From: Sabellastarte sp. h YS-2021
Taxonomy: Eukaryota; Annelida; Polychaeta; Sabellida; Sabellidae
DNA length: 64,000 nucleotides
NCBI GenBank assembly: GCA_964017235.1
Contig: OZ024939.1
Span: 43,254,241 to 43,318,240, forward strand
Direction: 5' to 3'
A model generated the notes under the pieces. It saw only the letters and a program-made list of their open reading frames with translations. It ran no database searches and was not told where the DNA came from. Shown in pieces: positions 61,856-64,000 of this stretch. A program made the position numbers and the translations under genes. Position 1 is the first letter of the stretch. The number at the start of each line of letters is the position of its first letter.

Positions 61856-62013
61856 GTGATTCATTGGTTAACTGATTGGTTAATTGACTTCTGCAGGTTA
61901 CGTGTCAGAGTTACTGTAACTATTAAATGCCATAGCACTGTTTATTTTGTTTTGAGGCTTGGAAGGTTGTAAGTGAGTGAATAAACATCTATTTTTATTG
62001 CGTAAAATAGCCT

Positions 62014-62191
62014 TACCTTATCCTCACAAGTGCTTGTTTGGTTTTGTGGAGCAAAACGTATCGACCGACAAGAATTTTTTAAGGAATATTCTTGTCACAA
62101 GAGGTGACCCCTTTGTCTGCGCATGTCCGCGCTTGCGCAGTAGTCGTTGTCGACAGACGATTGTCGAGAGATCTTCATTATATTTTTGGTC
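62014..62191 (+). repeat. Left inverted terminal repeat, DIRS copy D
   Basis: 178 bp, nearly identical to the left repeats of C and B. The right repeat is outside the window. Confidence 0.88.
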
Positions 62192-63387
62192 GATATGGGA
62201 GCAACACGTACTTTTCCTTATTATCGTCCATTCACGGATGAAAATCTATGAAGTTTTGAAGCGTGCAAGCGTGCACCTACCTGTAGTTGTCCATTATTCG
62301 ACTGGTACTACCACTGTTCTGCCTCCCTTGTCCTGAAAAGGGTCAGAATAAGATGTGCAAGAAGATGTTGCTGTAAAGTCTTCAGTGGAAGACGTGTATA
62401 TCTTCGGCTGTACTCACCCATTATTCGACTGGAACTACCTCCGTGTCGATGAAAGTTATGCAGAGAAGAGCTCCCGTAGTTTTCAGTGGAAAACTGCTTT
62501 ATGGTCCTTTATTTGATGGCACACCATGAATATTACCTTGTGCAAAGAAAAAAGAATGCAGTTGTCTTGGCAGCGGAGGTCGTAGATTCTTTACTGTGGG
62601 TGGAGCGCCACTCTGGTACAGTAACAGGTCTCCCTCCAAAAGAACGACTACAGAAGCGTATCCACGGATCCTTGCAGTTATTATTTTGTTTCCCAGCAGG
62701 TACAGTGAACTTCCTGCTTATCAAGACATGAAAATATGGACAGTTTACCTTCCTTTGCTGTAAGTTTGGATGAAGATCCAACAGACATCTTTGGGGCAGT
62801 ATGTGTACTGCTTGTCTGTTCAGCCCTGTTGAAGAATTGCAATAACTATTTACTAGATAATAAAACCTTCCTATGGCCATGTCTCCATTGGAAAGAATAC
62901 TGTGACTTTTGAGTTAATTCTTCTGCAAACTCAACGAAGATCAAACTGGCTAGATGAGATTTTATGTTATTTTATATTTTATGTTGAAGTCCTTGCTTCC
63001 AACTTTTACAGTGTATCTTGCACAGTATATTCAGGACAGGAGATATGTCCAGTAATTTCCCCTACTAACCACAAAAGATCGTCGTACCACTCTGCCTAGT
63101 TTACCAGGTCAGAGGGATACAGAAGAACGTGGCTACATTAAGGCAAGTCACCATGGAGGCTCTTCTTGCAGTGTTACTGGCAGTGATGGGATATTTTTTC
63201 ATTGCCATCCCAGAGTTGTGCGAATCTTCAGTTGGGATTGTCGAGTTACTCTCCAATCGAATTCCCCAATGCCTGTACTACCCACAATGCAAAGCGATGA
63301 CGTCAGACAGGAAAACATGGCTACAGTAAATACCGCTGAAATATTGCTGGAAATGCTTCAAAAGACAGCAAGTTATCCACTCAAGAA

Positions 63388-63900
63388 TTGCAGAACTCCA
63401 GGTTTCTATGGCAGTTTATTTCTTGTATAGAAACTCGGTTAATGACGACCTCTGATACATCTCAGTGTCCTGAATTGATTTCTAACTACGACTTCAACGG
63501 TCATTGCCCACGAGTGAAGTTCGTTTACTATGTCAATAAATACCTGCTTGTCGCATCATTTAAACTGGAGACAGCAGAAATTATTAGAAATTCGGTTACA
63601 AAAGATGCGTTCTTCTATGTACCGACTCACCAAGATTTTCAACATCTACTTCAGTTTAATGTACACGGTCAAACCTATCAGTTCAAAGCACTGAACTTCA
63701 GATTAGCGACCATCCCTCTTGTATTCACACCAGTAGTAAAAGAGGCAAAACTCATTCTTCAGTTTCGCAGAATATCAGTTCACCAATACCTGGACCACTG
63801 TTGTTAAGAGTACATAAAAGACACCAGTTTTTGCTTCAAACCAAGAATCCATCTAAATTCTTCAACATCTCAGCTTTGTGATTAGTTTCTGATAAAAATC
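63388..63900 (+). pseudogene. DIRS reverse transcriptase remains, copy D
   Basis: A 139-codon open stretch reads through NKYLLVASFKLETAEIIRNS, DAFFYVPTHQDF and FRLATIPLVFTPVVKEA to a catalytic site that reads YLDH at 63787-63798. This is the longest uninterrupted RT piece of the four copies, yet it still lacks the GEWLVSIDLK block. Confidence 0.85.
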
Positions 63901-64000
63901 CAAGCTCGAGTCCACACAAGGATCGATTTCCTAGGTTACCACTGCATATTGGTACAAGGAAATGTCTTTCTAACACAAATAAATTTTAAAAACTTGAGAA

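Larger units (their letters stand above)
61991..64000 (+). mobile_element. DIRS-type retrotransposon, copy D, cut by the window end (intron 63)
   Basis: The first 2.0 kb of a fourth element in the same orientation. The left end and repeat match copies B and C closely. It lacks the RT tandem duplication and keeps a segment (about 63878-63935) that B and C have lost, so it is nearer to the ancestral form. Confidence 0.88.

Noticed and set aside
224..61855. Twitchin/projectin or vertebrate-type titin as a firm identification
   Set aside because: The domain order does not match Ig-FN3-FN3 or the 7/11-domain titin super-repeats, and no kinase is in the window, so only the superfamily is claimed.

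Overview
The window is animal nuclear DNA: AT-rich introns, GT-AG splicing, and no prokaryotic signals. It holds one gene on the + strand, cut at both ends by the window. I trace 63 consecutive internal exons (224-61855) whose splice phases all agree and which join into one open frame of 15,696 nt (5,232 codons). They encode 53 repeated domains, 35 fibronectin type III (FN3) and 18 immunoglobulin (Ig, I-set type). This composition, the FN3 motifs (W.PP.DGG...GY.(V/I)E, then (Y/E)(F/Y)RV.AEN..G) and the exon-per-domain phase-1 layout place it in the titin/twitchin/projectin superfamily of giant muscle proteins. No kinase, start codon, stop codon or other domain type is in the window. The species cannot be read from the sequence. 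A marine invertebrate such as a mollusc is plausible because DIRS retroelements are common there, but that is inference.

Protein layout: two FN3 domains finish a module that begins upstream (exons 1-3). Eight modules of Ig-Ig-FN3-FN3-FN3 follow (exons 4-49). They alternate between two recognisable kinds, here called A and B, so the real unit is a ten-domain super-repeat present four times: A1 B1 (exons 4-14), A2 B2 (15-26), A3 B3 (27-37), A4 B4 (38-49). A ninth Ig pair of type B (exons 50-51) breaks the alternation and leads into nine uninterrupted FN3 domains (exons 52-63). This order differs from the Ig-FN3-FN3 repeat of twitchin/projectin and from the 7- and 11-domain super-repeats of vertebrate titin.

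Introns: four DIRS-type tyrosine-recombinase retrotransposons lie in introns 16 (about 12014-17450, copy A), 17 (17953-23424, copy B), 54 (50796-56210, copy C) and 63 (61991 to the window end, copy D), all in the same orientation as the host gene. Each complete one has inverted terminal repeats, an internal complementary region next to the right repeat, and broken reverse transcriptase, RNase H and recombinase remains. B and C are near-identical in long stretches and share the same internal duplications. Copy A is a more diverged relative that keeps the YLDD catalytic motif. Two short hAT-like MITEs with perfect 8-bp target duplications (introns 10 and 41), tRNA-like SINE pieces (introns 5, 30, 37) and a 101-bp minisatellite (intron 46) make up the other recognisable repeats. 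In introns not listed separately I see only ordinary AT-rich sequence.
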